Counted from the first letter of the stretch, positions 1-9,809 are shown. The stretch: 64,000 nucleotides of DNA from Pseudogemmobacter faecipullorum (GCF_020539525.1 NZ_JACDXX010000001.1:330884-394883); one strand, 5' to 3'. Translations and numbers: made by a program. The notes: generated by a model from the sequence alone, not told the origin.

Positions 1-1111
1 TGATCTTCTTGCCCAGCTCGACATTGGTGCCTTCCAGACGGACCACCAGCGGCACTTCCAGACCAACTTCCTTCACCGCAGCAATCACGCCTTCGGCGAT
101 GATATCGCAGCGCATGATGCCGCCGAAGATATTCACCAGGATGCCTTTGACATTGGGATCCGAGGTGATGATCTTGAAGGCTTCGGTGACTTTCTCTTTG
201 GTGGCGCCGCCACCAACGTCGAGGAAGTTTGCCGGCTCAGCACCATAGAGCTTGATGATATCCATGGTTGCCATGGCGAGGCCTGCGCCATTCACCATGC
301 AGCCGATCTCACCATCGAGCGCGATATAGTTCAGATCGAATTTCGAGGCGGCGAGTTCCTTCGGATCCTCCTCGGTCTCGTCGCGCAAAGCTGCGATATC
401 GGGGTGACGGTAGATCGCATTGCCGTCAAAGCCCATTTTCGCATCAAGCAGCTTGAGGCCGCCCTCGGTGGTCACCACCAGCGGGTTGATCTCGAGCATG
501 TCCATGTCTTTGTCGATGAACAGCCTGTAGAGATTGCGCACGATGCCGACGCATTGCTTGATCTGCGCGCCCTTCAGGCCCAGCGAGAAGGCCACGCGGC
601 GGCCGTGATAATCCTGGAAGCCAGCCGCCGGATCGACCGAGAAGGAAACGATCTTCTCGGGGGTCGAATGCGCCACTTCCTCAATATCCATACCGCCTTC
701 GGTCGAGGCGACAATCGACACCCGCGAGGTCTGGCGGTCAATCAGCAGCGCCAGATAGAGCTCACGCTCAATATCGGTGCCTTCTTCGATATAGACACGG
801 TTCACCTGCTTACCAGCCGGACCGGTCTGAATGGTCACGAGGGTGCGGCCCAGCATCTGGCGCGCGAATTCAGCGGCTTCCTCAACCGATTTCGCCAGGC
901 GCACACCGCCCTTTTCGCCGGCTTCCGCCTCAACGAATTTACCCTTGCCGCGACCGCCTGCATGGATCTGCGATTTCACAACCCAGAGCGGGCCGTCCAT
1001 CTCGCCGGCTGCAGTCTTGGCTTCCTCAGCTTTCAGGACGATCCGGCCGTCAGATACCGGAATGCCATAAGAGCGGAGAAGCGCCTTGGCCTGATATTCG
1101 TGGATATTCAT
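1..1111 (-). CDS. sucC: Succinyl-CoA synthetase beta subunit (partial, C-terminus cut by window edge)
   Basis: This is the ADP-forming succinyl-CoA ligase beta subunit of the TCA cycle. It makes succinate and ATP from succinyl-CoA and acts in the cytoplasm with SucD. Translating the minus strand from the ATG at 1111 gives [16 protein letters not shown], the family N-terminus, followed by the ATP-grasp domain ([38 protein letters not shown]) and the CoA-ligase domain up to [10 protein letters not shown] at the window edge. About 370 of the usual ~397 codons are present, so only the tail is missing. sucD is expected just outside the window. Three TGTGATCAC palindromes lie 113-164 bases upstream of the start and probably control it. 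Confidence 0.97.
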   Translation of the reverse strand, partial: MNIHEYQAKALLRSYGIPVSDGRIVLKAEEAKTAAGEMDGPLWVVKSQIHAGGRGKGKFVEAEAGEKGGVRLAKSVEEAAEFARQMLGRTLVTIQTGPAGKQVNRVYIEEGTDIERELYLALLIDRQTSRVSIVASTEGGMDIEEVAHSTPEKIVSFSVDPAAGFQDYHGRRVAFSLGLKGAQIKQCVGIVRNLYRLFIDKDMDMLEINPLVVTTEGGLKLLDAKMGFDGNAIYRHPDIAALRDETEEDPKELAASKFDLNYIALDGEIGCMVNGAGLAMATMDIIKLYGAEPANFLDVGGGATKEKVTEAFKIITSDPNVKGILVNIFGGIMRCDIIAEGVIAAVKEVGLEVPLVVRLEGTNVELGKKI

Positions 1112-1223
1112 GGGGCGGTTTCCCGTGTTCGAAGCTAAACTCTGCGACCTTCTGCCACGATTGCCCCGATATAGCCAAAGCTTTCATGGCCTGCCGCAAG
1201 GAAAGCAGCGGATTTTCGCACTT

Positions 1224-1275
1224 TGTGATCACGAATTTTAAAACTGTGATCACAAGTCTCAGACCTGTGATCACT
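1224..1275. promoter_or_regulatory. Triple TGTGATCAC operator upstream of sucC
   Basis: Three copies of a 10-bp palindrome occur at 1224-1233 (TGTGATCACG), 1245-1254 (TGTGATCACA) and 1266-1275 (TGTGATCACT). They start exactly 21 bp apart, which is two helical turns, so dimers would bind on one face of the DNA. The same palindrome with the same 21-bp phase lies upstream of sdhC. The regulator is not encoded recognisably in this window. Alphaproteobacterial TCA-cycle regulators such as AkgR or CceR are candidates only. Confidence 0.8.
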
Positions 1276-1333
1276 CCCCCCTTCGTCAGGCTGGCCCGAA
1301 AGCCTCGGGGCCCTTGATTCGAACCGGGTGTTT

Positions 1334-2527
1334 TCAGTTGAAAAACACTGCAATCATCAGGGCATCGCCCTGCATCATCCGCTCAAATTCCGACCAGGCC
1401 TGCCCCGACATCAGCGGGCCTTTTTCTGCATAGGGCAGCAGCGCCTCGCCCTGGATCATACCGATCAGATCAATCGCCGGAGCGTCATCGAACAGCTTCT
1501 TCAGATTGATCCCGGCCTCGGCCCCATAGCGCCAGTGCGGGATCAGCAGCGCGCCGTTCAGAACCTGCTCGGCCTCGGTCAGAACCGCCTGCCAATGCGC
1601 GACCGTGCCCTCAGGCAATGCGATCCCCAGCGCCGAGACCTGGGCCTCATTCGGCACCCATTCGCGGTCATTATCGCTTTCAGCCAGCACCAGCGGCCAG
1701 AAGCGGCGATTGGCGCTGATCATCTTCAGGAAATGATCATGCGCCGCTTTCGCCAGCGCGGGATCAGGCTTTTGCTCCATCGCCCTGAGCAGGATGGTCA
1801 GCCGGTCGACCTGTTTGCCAAACAGCATATCCCAGGCATTATCGGGCTGGCTCTCACCCCAGAGCGCATAGATCTCTTTGCTGGCGTTAACGATACGATC
1901 GGTCGCCGGGCCGGGGTCATAGGCCTGGATCGTGGTGGCAAGCCCGGCCAGCAGATGGGTATAGGCCTCAAGCCAGGCGGCATCGGCACTGTCAAAGCGG
2001 ATCACCAGTTCACCGGGCTTTGGCTGCCAGCTGCCGCCAAAGCCAAGCGCCAGACCGGCCACTGTCACCAGATCCTCTCCGGCATCGCGGCCGCCGCTGG
2101 CATTGATGTCAAACCACAGATCGGCCAGATCGATTTCAAGAGCGAAATCAGCGCCCTCTGCGGGCAGGGCCTGACGCGCGCCCTCCATATCCGCGATGAT
2201 CCCGCCCAGCAGCGCGGTGATATCCGCGCCCCTGATCTCGCGGGCCTCAGGATTGGCCGGGATCGGCAGGCGCAACACCGGCAGCTCGGTCCAGTCGGCC
2301 TCGAGCCCGACCTGCCAGCGCAGCTGCAGCGCCCGCTCAACCGCACCGAGGAAACGGATCCCGGCGAGGGCAAACTGCTGATCCGCCGCAGGGCTGGCCA
2401 CGGCGGCCAGCCCGGCCCCGGTCGTGGCCAGTCCCTGCGCCCCGATCTGGCGTGACAGATCCAGCGGATCGGCCAGGGCGAGGCCGGGCAGCAGAGCAAG
2501 AGCGGTGGCAAGCAGAATACGGCGCAT
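1334..2527 (-). CDS. Secreted protein of unknown function (397 aa)
   Basis: I do not recognise a characterised family. The protein begins MRRILLATALALLPGLALA, a clear Sec signal peptide with an ALA cleavage site, so the mature form should be periplasmic. The rest is acidic, largely helical in character, rich in Trp, and has no membrane segment or catalytic motif I can name. It reads through without frameshift, with codon use like its neighbours. It lies on the same strand as sucC and pepT. The repeat-derived hairpin at 2606-2704 separates it from the upstream methyltransferase, so it probably has its own promoter. The TCA-gene operator array lies beyond its 3' end and belongs to sucC. Confidence 0.8.
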   Translation of the reverse strand: MRRILLATALALLPGLALADPLDLSRQIGAQGLATTGAGLAAVASPAADQQFALAGIRFLGAVERALQLRWQVGLEADWTELPVLRLPIPANPEAREIRGADITALLGGIIADMEGARQALPAEGADFALEIDLADLWFDINASGGRDAGEDLVTVAGLALGFGGSWQPKPGELVIRFDSADAAWLEAYTHLLAGLATTIQAYDPGPATDRIVNASKEIYALWGESQPDNAWDMLFGKQVDRLTILLRAMEQKPDPALAKAAHDHFLKMISANRRFWPLVLAESDNDREWVPNEAQVSALGIALPEGTVAHWQAVLTEAEQVLNGALLIPHWRYGAEAGINLKKLFDDAPAIDLIGMIQGEALLPYAEKGPLMSGQAWSEFERMMQGDALMIAVFFN

Positions 2528-2605
2528 CAGGAAATCCCCTGCATATCATCAGCTGCGGGCGAGGATGCGGGCCTGGGGAAGAGGCGTCAAGTCAGGTAAG
2601 CCCGG

Positions 2606-2704
2606 GGAGGGCTGCCCCCTCAGACCCCCGGGATATTTATGGACAGATGAAAAGGCGCGACAGCTTTGCCCTTTATCTGTCTGAGAATATCCCCGCCGGA
2701 GGCA
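2606..2704. repeat. Two-ended Rhodobacterales intergenic repeat forming a long hairpin
   Basis: The left end holds a GC-rich block and GGGATATTTATGGACAGATGA (2630-2650). The right end holds ATCTGTC and AATATCCCCGCCGGAGGC (2675-2704). The two ends are inverted: GGGATATT (2630) pairs with AATATCCC (2686) and GACAGAT (2642) pairs with ATCTGTC (2675), giving a long imperfect hairpin between two minus-strand genes. Other copies lie at 4640, 16597 and 23623. It may act as a terminator or RNA-stabilising structure. Confidence 0.7.
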
Positions 2705-2712
2705 AAAAGATC

Positions 2713-3387
2713 TCAGCCGGGGCGCGGCGTCAGAACCGCAAGCGCCTGGCCGCGCGGCAGGAGATCCTCACGCCAGCGCAGCGCGAAACCCGCCGCATCC
2801 GCATCGGCCTCAACCGCCGCCGCGCTGCGGTGATAGGGCGGGCGCGCCGCATGAGTGACCACGCCATCACGCTGGCGAAAGCCGCCCTCATGATCATCGG
2901 GGGCGAGAAACACCGTCATCAAGAACCGGCGCAGCTTTGGGCAGGCGGCACGCAGCGAGACCAGCGCCGGGCGCAGCCCGGCGGCCGGGAGATGGGTAAA
3001 GACGCCCCAGCATAAAGCAAATGTGGTGTCAGCCCGGACCCCGGGAAAGGCGAAGGCGCTGTCCTCAATCAGGTCATCAGGCGAGAGCCTGGCCCGCGCC
3101 TGCGGGCTCAGCTCCTGCTCATAGCCGCGCAGCATCAGCGGGCGGGAGGCATCGGTGCCCTGATAGCGCCCCGGCTCCAGCCAGGGGATCAGCCGGTGGC
3201 CAAGGCGCAGACAGCCCGCGCCGATATCGAGAAAATGATCCTGCCGCTCCAGCCCCTCATCGAGGATCACCTGCATCTGATGCAGCGCGGTTTCCTCCCA
3301 GCGGCCACCAACGATATCGCGGTGCTTACCGCGCGCCAGGGCATCCTCATAGAAGCCGGGCTTAAGATAGGGCGAGGCGAGGCTCAT
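2713..3387 (-). CDS. Class I SAM-dependent methyltransferase
   Basis: This is a 224-residue putative methyltransferase. The SAM-binding glycine-rich motif I is FLDIGAGCLRLGHRL near residue 50, followed by an acidic motif II (YQGTDAS) and the motif IV-like region FALCWGVFTHLP. The ATG at 3387 overlaps the pepT stop codon (ATGA, 3384-3387), which indicates translational coupling and fixes the start. The longer frame upstream runs inside pepT and is not needed. The substrate is unknown. The short form resembles small-molecule or glycan methyltransferases found beside unrelated housekeeping genes. Confidence 0.75.
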   Translation of the reverse strand: MSLASPYLKPGFYEDALARGKHRDIVGGRWEETALHQMQVILDEGLERQDHFLDIGAGCLRLGHRLIPWLEPGRYQGTDASRPLMLRGYEQELSPQARARLSPDDLIEDSAFAFPGVRADTTFALCWGVFTHLPAAGLRPALVSLRAACPKLRRFLMTVFLAPDDHEGGFRQRDGVVTHAARPPYHRSAAAVEADADAAGFALRWREDLLPRGQALAVLTPRPG

Positions 3388-4613
3388 TTTGCCGCGCGGC
3401 TCACGATGCCCTGCATCAGCGCCACCCCCTGGGCCATATCCTGCAGGCTGACCCATTCGAGCGGGCCATGGATATTCTGCATACCGGTGAAGAGATTGGG
3501 ACAAGGCAGGCCCAGCTCGGTCAGGCGCGAGCCATCAGTGCCGCCCCGGATCGGCACCGAGACCGGCTCAAGCCCGATATCTTTGGCCGCCCTGTGCGCC
3601 AGTTCGACCGGGGTCATATCCTGCTCGAGCCAATAGCGCATATTGCGGTATTGCGGGGTGATCTCGCAGCTGATCTCAGCGCGCGGCTCGGTCGCGGCAA
3701 TCGCCTCGCAGATTTTGCGCAGCATCGCGCCCTTAGCAGCCAGTCCCTCGCGCTCAAAATCGCGCAGGATCAGCTGGATCTCGATCTCGGAGGAGCCGCC
3801 GGTCATCTCGACCGGATGGATAAAGCCCTCGCGGCCATCGGTGACCTCGGGCTGCATCGTCGCCTGGGGCAGAGCCGCGATCAGCTTTGCCGCGAGATTG
3901 ATGGCATTGACCATCTTTCCCTTTGCCCAGCCGGGATGGATCGAAACGCCTTTGATCCGGATCACCGCGCCATCGGCCGAGAAGCTTTCATATTCGATCT
4001 CGCCGGGATTGGCGCCGTCGAATGTATAGGCGAAATCGGCGCCGATATCAGCGGGCAGGCGCGGATCGACGCCGCGGCCAATCTCTTCATCGGGGGTAAA
4101 GGCGAGGCGGATTTTGCCGTGCCGGGGCTGTTCCGCGATCAGACGGCGCGCCGCCGCCATGATGATCGCAATCCCCGCCTTATCATCAGCGCCGAGCAGA
4201 GTGGTGCCCGAGGCGGTGACGAGGTCATGGCCGATGCGCGCGCTCAGAGCGGGGGAATGTTCCGGCGTCAGGCTGAGCGCGGGATTATCGGGGAAAGAGA
4301 TGGCATCGCCATTATAGCCCCGGATCACCCGCGGCTTCACCCCGGTCGCATTGAACTGCGGCGTGGTATCCATATGGGCGAGGAAGGCAATGACCGGCCC
4401 CGGGGCAGTGGCCGGGATCGTCGCCAGCACCACGCCGTAATCGGTCAGCCGGATATCGCTGGCGCCGATCTCTTCCAGCTCGGCCAGCAAGAGCCGCGCC
4501 ATATCCAGCTGAACAGCGGTCGAGGGCTGGCTGTGGCTTGCGGCATCGCTCTGGCTGTCGATGGCACAATAGCGGGTGAGGCGGGCCTCAAGCTCGGAGA
4601 TCAGATCAGACAT
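3384..4613 (-). CDS. pepT: Peptidase T (tripeptide aminopeptidase)
   Basis: This is a cytoplasmic M20-family zinc aminopeptidase that removes the N-terminal residue of tripeptides. At 409 residues it has the usual length. The metal and catalytic motifs are all visible: AFLAHMDTTPQ, LLGADDKAGIAI, FTPDEEIGRGVD, and near the C-terminus RGGTDGSRL and PCPNLFTG. The ATG at 4613 follows an intergenic repeat, and the stop overlaps the start of the methyltransferase by four bases, so the two genes form a coupled pair. Nothing in the sequence suggests altered activity. Confidence 0.96.
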   Translation of the reverse strand: MSDLISELEARLTRYCAIDSQSDAASHSQPSTAVQLDMARLLLAELEEIGASDIRLTDYGVVLATIPATAPGPVIAFLAHMDTTPQFNATGVKPRVIRGYNGDAISFPDNPALSLTPEHSPALSARIGHDLVTASGTTLLGADDKAGIAIIMAAARRLIAEQPRHGKIRLAFTPDEEIGRGVDPRLPADIGADFAYTFDGANPGEIEYESFSADGAVIRIKGVSIHPGWAKGKMVNAINLAAKLIAALPQATMQPEVTDGREGFIHPVEMTGGSSEIEIQLILRDFEREGLAAKGAMLRKICEAIAATEPRAEISCEITPQYRNMRYWLEQDMTPVELAHRAAKDIGLEPVSVPIRGGTDGSRLTELGLPCPNLFTGMQNIHGPLEWVSLQDMAQGVALMQGIVSRAAK

Positions 4614-4639
4614 CGCGCATATCCGTTTGGCAGAGATGA

Positions 4640-4690
4640 GAGGGGGCGCTGCCCCCTCACCCCCGGGATATTTCAGGACAGATGAGCAGG
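4640..4690. repeat. Left-end copy of the Rhodobacterales intergenic repeat
   Basis: A perfect hairpin GAGGGGGC-GCT-GCCCCCTC (4640-4658) is followed by CCCCCGGGATATTTCAGGACAGATGA. It lies between pepT and the 54-residue gene, both on the minus strand, and matches the copies at 2606 and 16597. The right inverted end found in those copies is absent here. It could serve as a terminator for the upstream small gene. Confidence 0.7.
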
Positions 4691-4691
4691 A

Positions 4692-4856
4692 TCAGTCCTT
4701 TTTGCGCGCCGCTGCTGCGGCTTTCATCCGCTCGAGCAGGGCATTTTTCTTATCGGCCTCGGCCGCTTTACCCTTAGGCGCGCCACGGCGCGTCAGGTCC
4801 AGGGCGTGATGGCTGTCTTTGGCCGGTTTCTGGGCGCCGGATTTGGAATAGTCCAT
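4692..4856 (-). CDS. Small basic protein of unknown function (54 aa)
   Basis: This short highly charged protein starts MDYSKSGAQKPAKDSHHALD and ends in an Ala/Lys-rich helix (MKAAAAARKKD). The ATG at 4856 has a ribosome-binding site AAAGG about ten bases upstream. It contains no cysteine, no membrane segment and no recognised domain. It looks soluble and could bind nucleic acid or be largely disordered. The frame is not an overlap of a larger gene, because the longer frame through it runs into the TRIC gene out of phase. The function is unknown. Confidence 0.65.
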   Translation of the reverse strand: MDYSKSGAQKPAKDSHHALDLTRRGAPKGKAAEADKKNALLERMKAAAAARKKD

Positions 4857-4942
4857 TGCGGATTTCCTTTCAGTATCTGGGATCTGGATTGCCCGAAACG
4901 GGCGGCGGGGGCAAGGGTCTGGCCAGAGGCGGCAGGCAGGGG

Positions 4943-5569
4943 TCAGCGGGCCCGGGGAATGCGCAGCCCATAGCGCATGGCAATCAGCCGGATGGCAATA
5001 GTCAGCCCGGCCCCGGCGCAGGCAGTCAGCACGATCGGCCAGTTCAGCGCATGACCAAGCACCACCAGCCCGCCTCCGGCAGCGGCGGCCACAGCATAGA
5101 CCTCTTCGCGCAGCACGCGCGGGATTTCGGTGACCAGCAGATCGCGCAGCATCCCGCCACCGCAGGCCGTCAGCACGCCGATCAGACAGGCCGCCGCCGG
5201 AGAAAGGCCAAAGGCCAGTGCCTTGGAAGTGCCGGCCACGGTAAAAACCCCGAGGCCAATCGCATCCATCAGCATCACCGGGCGATTGGCGCGCTCGATC
5301 AGGCGGTGGAAGAAGAAGACCGTCACCCCGGAGGCAAAGGCCGAGGCCAGATAAGAGGGTTCGCGCAGCATGGCAGCGGGCTGATCGCCGATCATCATAT
5401 CGCGGATCGCGCCCCCGGCGGTGGCCGCCGCCGTGGCCAGCACGATGATGCCGAACAGGTCGAGATCGCGGCGCACCGCCAGCATCGCGCCGGAGAGGCC
5501 GAAAATATAGATCCCCACAATATCGAGCCACCAGACCAGATGGCTGTAATCCGCGGCGAGCCAGTTCAT
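4943..5569 (-). CDS. TRIC / UPF0126 family inner-membrane protein
   Basis: The 208-residue protein has seven predicted hydrophobic segments and two related halves, each with the family signature: GLSGAMLAVRRDLDLFGI with GGAIRDMMIGD in the first, and TSKALAFGLSP with GGGMLRDLL in the second. Prokaryotic relatives form trimeric cation channels, although a physiological role is rarely established. I place the start at the ATG at 5569 behind GGTGGGGAATGGG, and not at the TTG fifteen bases upstream. The gene lies downstream of the mdh hairpin, so it is probably transcribed separately. Confidence 0.85.
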   Translation of the reverse strand: MNWLAADYSHLVWWLDIVGIYIFGLSGAMLAVRRDLDLFGIIVLATAAATAGGAIRDMMIGDQPAAMLREPSYLASAFASGVTVFFFHRLIERANRPVMLMDAIGLGVFTVAGTSKALAFGLSPAAACLIGVLTACGGGMLRDLLVTEIPRVLREEVYAVAAAAGGGLVVLGHALNWPIVLTACAGAGLTIAIRLIAMRYGLRIPRAR

Positions 5570-5623
5570 CCCATTCCCCACCAAAGCTGCAGCCTATCCT
5601 GTCCTGTCAGCAAGGAAATGAGA

Positions 5624-5656
5624 AGCGCGCGCCTTCCCCAGAGGGAAGACGCGCGC
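5624..5656 (-). terminator. Hairpin downstream of mdh
   Basis: An inverted repeat with arms GCGCGC-CTTCCC and GGGAAG-GCGCGC around a CAGA loop lies 32-64 bases past the mdh stop. No long T-run follows in the minus direction, so it could be an attenuating or RNA-stabilising hairpin and not a strict intrinsic terminator. Confidence 0.55.
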
Positions 5657-5687
5657 CATGTTCATCAGATCCTAAGATCTGTGCCGC

Positions 5688-6695
<1,008 letters not shown>

Positions 6696-6827
6696 CTAAT
6701 CCCATAAAGCCGCTGTGTCCAGCGGCCCGGGCCCCTTGTATGCCGTTGTATGCAGGAATTATCCTGCTTCCGTCCGGCGCGAGTGCAGTTTAGCGGTAAC
6801 ACCATCCCTGGCAGAAAAGGCTTAAAA

Positions 6828-7580
6828 ATGGAGACGCCTGAATTCTGGGCCGTGGCAGTGATCGCAGCCCTGCTGGTTGGCCTCTCCAAGGGCGGATTGC
6901 CGATGCTCGGCTCGCTGGCGGTGCCGGTGATGGCGCTGAGCATTTCACCGGTTGTCGCCGCCGGATTGCTGCTGCCGGTCTTCGTGGTCTCGGATATGTT
7001 CGGCCTCTGGGCCTGGCGCGGTTCGTTTAACGCCCGGGTGCTGCGGATCGTGATCCCCGGCGCAGTGGCCGGCATTGCCATTGGCTGGGCCACGGCAAGC
7101 TATGTGCCCGAGGCGGCGGTGCGGCTGCTGATCGGGGTGATCGGCCTGGTCTTTGCCGCCAATGCCCTGCTGCGCCCCGGCAGTGAGGGGTCGCCGCGCG
7201 AGGCGAAGGTGGCCCCTGGTCTGTTCTGGGGCACGCTGACCGGCTTCACCAGCTTTGTCAGCCATTCCGGCGCGCCGCCCTGGCAGGTCTATACCCTGCC
7301 GCTGCGGATGGAAAAGACCATCTTTGCCGGCACATCGACCATTGCCTTTGCCATTATCAATGCGGTGAAACTGCTGCCTTATTATGCGCTTGGCCAGCTG
7401 GGCACCGGCAATCTGAAACTGGCGGCGCTGCTGACGCTTCCTGCGCTGGCCGGGGTCGCGCTCGGGGTCAGGCTGACCCGCCTGCTGCCGCCGAAGCTGT
7501 TCTTTCGCCTCGTGATCTGGGCGCTGCTCATCATTTCGCTGAAGCTGGCGTTTGACGCCTCGGGCGAACTGTTCTGGTGA
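6828..7580 (+). CDS. TSUP (TauE/SafE) family membrane permease
   Basis: This is a 250-residue integral membrane protein of the TSUP family, whose members export sulfite, sulfoacetate or other organosulfur compounds. The two family repeats begin ALLVGLSKGGLPMLGSLAVP and LFWGTLTGFTSFVSHSGAPP, each carrying the conserved Gly-rich turn. Eight hydrophobic segments are apparent. The ATG at 6828 is preceded by AAAAGG. The longer frame upstream lacks a hydrophobic start. It is divergent from mdh. The substrate cannot be inferred from neighbours. A second TSUP gene is at 22831. Confidence 0.85.
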   Translation: METPEFWAVAVIAALLVGLSKGGLPMLGSLAVPVMALSISPVVAAGLLLPVFVVSDMFGLWAWRGSFNARVLRIVIPGAVAGIAIGWATASYVPEAAVRLLIGVIGLVFAANALLRPGSEGSPREAKVAPGLFWGTLTGFTSFVSHSGAPPWQVYTLPLRMEKTIFAGTSTIAFAIINAVKLLPYYALGQLGTGNLKLAALLTLPALAGVALGVRLTRLLPPKLFFRLVIWALLIISLKLAFDASGELFW

Positions 7581-7880
7581 AAGGGGCTGAGATTGCCCCG
7601 GTCACCCCTTCGCTGATGCCTCACAGAATTAACGGGGGAGAGGCATCGGCTGATGCCTCTCCCCACCAGACCTGCGCCGGTTTGACGGAGGGAGAACCGC
7701 CCGGTCTGCGACGAGGCACGCAGACCATTCCGGAACGTGAAGTTCAGGCCTGGAATCTCTGGCCCTGGGATCTTCTGCCGGTCAGCCTGTCCGGGTCAGC
7801 CTCTCCTGACCGGGCAGCGCTGCGGCTCTGAGGGCAGATCCGGACCTCCCGGCCTTCCGCCCCTCAGACCTGGCAGGTCG
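7581..7880. other. Gene-free stretch containing a strong hairpin
   Basis: No coding sequence is supported here. The only structure seen is a perfect 13-bp stem at 7635-7664. The rest is GC-rich sequence between convergent genes. Confidence 0.5.
7635..7664 (+). terminator. Perfect 13-bp hairpin after the TSUP gene
   Basis: GGGGAGAGGCATC pairs perfectly with GATGCCTCTCCCC around a GGCT loop, 55 bases past the permease stop. No T-run follows, so a Rho-independent role is uncertain. Its position between convergent genes fits a terminator. Confidence 0.6.
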
Positions 7881-8072
7881 TCAGACCTTATCAATCGTCT
7901 TTTTTACGCCATCCTTGGCCTTGCCAAGCGCCTGCTGCGCTTCACCTTTCAGCTCCTGGCGGGCGCCTTCGGCCTGCAGCTTTTCATTGCCAGTGGCCTT
8001 GCCAACCGCCTGTTTCACATTGCCGGTAACTTCGTTGGCGAGACCTTTGATCTTGTCACTGGTGCTGCTCAT
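7881..8072 (-). CDS. CsbD-like stress protein
   Basis: This is a 63-residue hydrophilic protein of the CsbD family, small proteins induced by general stress whose biochemical role is unknown. The typical pattern is visible: DKIKGLANEVTGNVKQAVGK followed by KLQAEGARQELKGEAQQALG. The ATG at 8072 sits behind AAGGAG. A TGTGATCACC palindrome lies 21-30 bases upstream of the start, overlapping the expected promoter region. Confidence 0.85.
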   Translation of the reverse strand: MSSTSDKIKGLANEVTGNVKQAVGKATGNEKLQAEGARQELKGEAQQALGKAKDGVKKTIDKV

Positions 8073-8092
8073 GGCAAACTCCTTCTGAAAGA

Positions 8093-8102
8093 TGTGATCA
8101 CC
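8093..8102. promoter_or_regulatory. TGTGATCACC palindrome between csbD-like gene and mcl2
   Basis: This is a 9/10 match to the TGTGATCACA operator found upstream of sucC, sdhC and icd. It lies just upstream of the CsbD-like ribosome-binding site and 245 bases upstream of mcl2, so it could act on either side. It is a single copy, so weaker evidence than the phased arrays. Confidence 0.5.
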
Positions 8103-8346
8103 GAAGCGGGTGACTGATTGCCCGGGGAAACGCCGCCGCTGCGCCAGAGGTTCCCCGCCGCCCGAGGCCAGGCAGCGCCAGGCAGTAAATCCGGCGATAT
8201 CCGGCCGATGACGCAGCGTCAGCCGGGCCAGCAGGTCAGGCCAGGCCGCCACGATGCGAGATTTTTCTGCATTGCGGCAACTGAAGCCTTGCCGGAAGCG
8301 TCAATTTCGTGCTTTGAGACGCAAGATTATTTCAAAGGAATCCGCC

Positions 8347-9207
8347 ATGACCCGCCCCTGCCGTTCGGTCCTGTATATTCCCGGCTCGCGGCAGCGCGCG
8401 CTTGAGAAGGCACGCGAGCTGGCCTGCGATGCAATCATCTTCGATCTCGAGGATGCGGTGGCGCCCGAGGAAAAACAGGCCGCCCGCCTGTTGCTGACCG
8501 GGGTTCTGGCCGGAACCGATTACGGCAACCGGCTGAAAGTGGTGCGGATCAATGGCTTTGACAGCCCCTGGGGCCGCGAGGATGCGGCAGCCCTGGCGAA
8601 GGCCGTCAGGGCCGGCACGCAGATCGATGCCATCCTCGTGCCCAAGGTAAACAGCCCTGCCGATCTCAATGCTGTGGCCGAGCTGGCGCCCGGAGTTCCG
8701 CTCTGGGCGATGATGGAAACCTGCCAGGGCATGCTGAATGCCGCCCCGATCGCTGCCCATCCGGCGCTGCAGGGCATGGTGATGGGCACCAATGATCTGG
8801 CGAAAGAGCTGGGCGCGCGGTTCCGCGCCGACCGGTTGCCGATGCAGGCCGGGCTGGGGCTGTGCCTGCTGGCAGGCCGGGCGCATGGTCTGATGATGAT
8901 TGATGGCGTCTATAACGCCTTTAAGGATGAAGCCGGACTGCGCGCCGAATGCGAACAGGGCCGCGATATGGGCTTTGATGGCAAGACCCTGATCCATCCG
9001 GCGCAGCTGGCGATTGCCAATGCGGCCTTTGCCCCCTCGCCCGAAGAGCTGGATCTGGCCCGCCGCCAGATCGCGGCTTTTGAGGCGGTTGCGGCAGAGG
9101 GCGGCGGCGTGGCGGTGGTCGATGGCCGGATTGTCGAGAATCTGCATATCGTTACCGCCCGCGCCCTGATCCGTAAGGCTGAGGCAATCGGCGCTCTGGA
9201 AAAGTGA
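8347..9207 (+). CDS. mcl2: (3S)-malyl-CoA thioesterase, CitE/HpcH-type TIM barrel
   Basis: This 286-residue protein belongs to the CitE-like family (HpcH/HpaI aldolase fold). In Rhodobacter, Mcl2 hydrolyses (3S)-malyl-CoA to malate, the last step of the ethylmalonyl-CoA pathway for acetate assimilation. Family features are SVLYIPGSRQRALEKA, IIFDLEDAVAPEEK with metal-binding acidic residues, KVVRINGFDSPWG, and GKTLIHPAQLAIAN near the C-terminus. The ATG at 8347 follows AAGGA. Clustering with mch, three genes downstream, supports this assignment over a citrate lyase subunit or the related lyase Mcl1, which has a different N-terminus. Confidence 0.78.
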   Translation: MTRPCRSVLYIPGSRQRALEKARELACDAIIFDLEDAVAPEEKQAARLLLTGVLAGTDYGNRLKVVRINGFDSPWGREDAAALAKAVRAGTQIDAILVPKVNSPADLNAVAELAPGVPLWAMMETCQGMLNAAPIAAHPALQGMVMGTNDLAKELGARFRADRLPMQAGLGLCLLAGRAHGLMMIDGVYNAFKDEAGLRAECEQGRDMGFDGKTLIHPAQLAIANAAFAPSPEELDLARRQIAAFEAVAAEGGGVAVVDGRIVENLHIVTARALIRKAEAIGALEK

Positions 9208-9264
9208 GGCAGAAGCGGGCAGGAAGAGCCCTGACCCCCTCGTAAATCACCGGAGCCTGTCGCC

Positions 9265-9804
9265 ATGGTCCTTTTGCTTCTCGGCCTGATCCTCTGGATC
9301 GCCTCTCATCTGATGATCCGCCTTGCCCCGGATCTGCGCCAGCGCATCGGCGGCAAGGCCGGTACGGCGCTGCTGAACCTGGCGGCGCTTGCGCTGATGA
9401 TCTTTGGTTATCGCGCCTATGAGGGCAGCTTCTACTGGGGCCGGGATCCGATGCTGACCGGCATCAATAATCTGCTGGTGCTGATCGCGGTCTATTTCGC
9501 CGCCGCCCATGGCATGAAAACCGCCCTCGCCCGGCATATCCGCCATCCTCTGCTCTGGGGCGTGGTGCTCTGGGCGGTGGCGCATCTTCTGGTCAATGGC
9601 GACACGCCCTCGTTCCTGCTGTTTGGCGGCCTGCTGATCTGGGCCCTGCTGCAGATGGTGGTGATCAGCCGCGATGAGGGCCCCTGGATCCGCCCCGCGG
9701 CTAAACCGGCAAAATTCGAGATTTTCGCCCTGCTCGGCACGGTTCTGGTTTTCGGCGGCGCAGCCCTCGTGCATAAAGCCCTTGGCTATCCGGTCTTTGG
9801 GTGA
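9265..9804 (+). CDS. NnrU-family membrane protein
   Basis: The 179-residue protein has five to six hydrophobic segments and matches the NnrU/NnuR-like family (LILWIASHLMIRLAPDLRQR, AHGMKTALARHIRHPLLWGV, LWAVAHLLVNGD). NnrU was named in denitrification clusters, but no nitrogen-oxide gene occurs here. It sits between mcl2 and mch and is followed five bases later by a DUF1737 gene, so it is probably co-transcribed with the ethylmalonyl-CoA pathway genes. Its role there is unknown. Confidence 0.75.
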   Translation: MVLLLLGLILWIASHLMIRLAPDLRQRIGGKAGTALLNLAALALMIFGYRAYEGSFYWGRDPMLTGINNLLVLIAVYFAAAHGMKTALARHIRHPLLWGVVLWAVAHLLVNGDTPSFLLFGGLLIWALLQMVVISRDEGPWIRPAAKPAKFEIFALLGTVLVFGGAALVHKALGYPVFG

Positions 9805-9809
9805 ACTGC

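Noticed and set aside
1300..1335. GGTTCGAATC on the minus strand, resembling a tRNA T-loop
   Set aside because: The flanking bases do not form a T-stem, and no acceptor, D or anticodon arm can be drawn.
2452..3015. 187-codon plus-strand frame opposite the methyltransferase
   Set aside because: It runs through the intergenic repeat and is antisense to the methyltransferase motifs.
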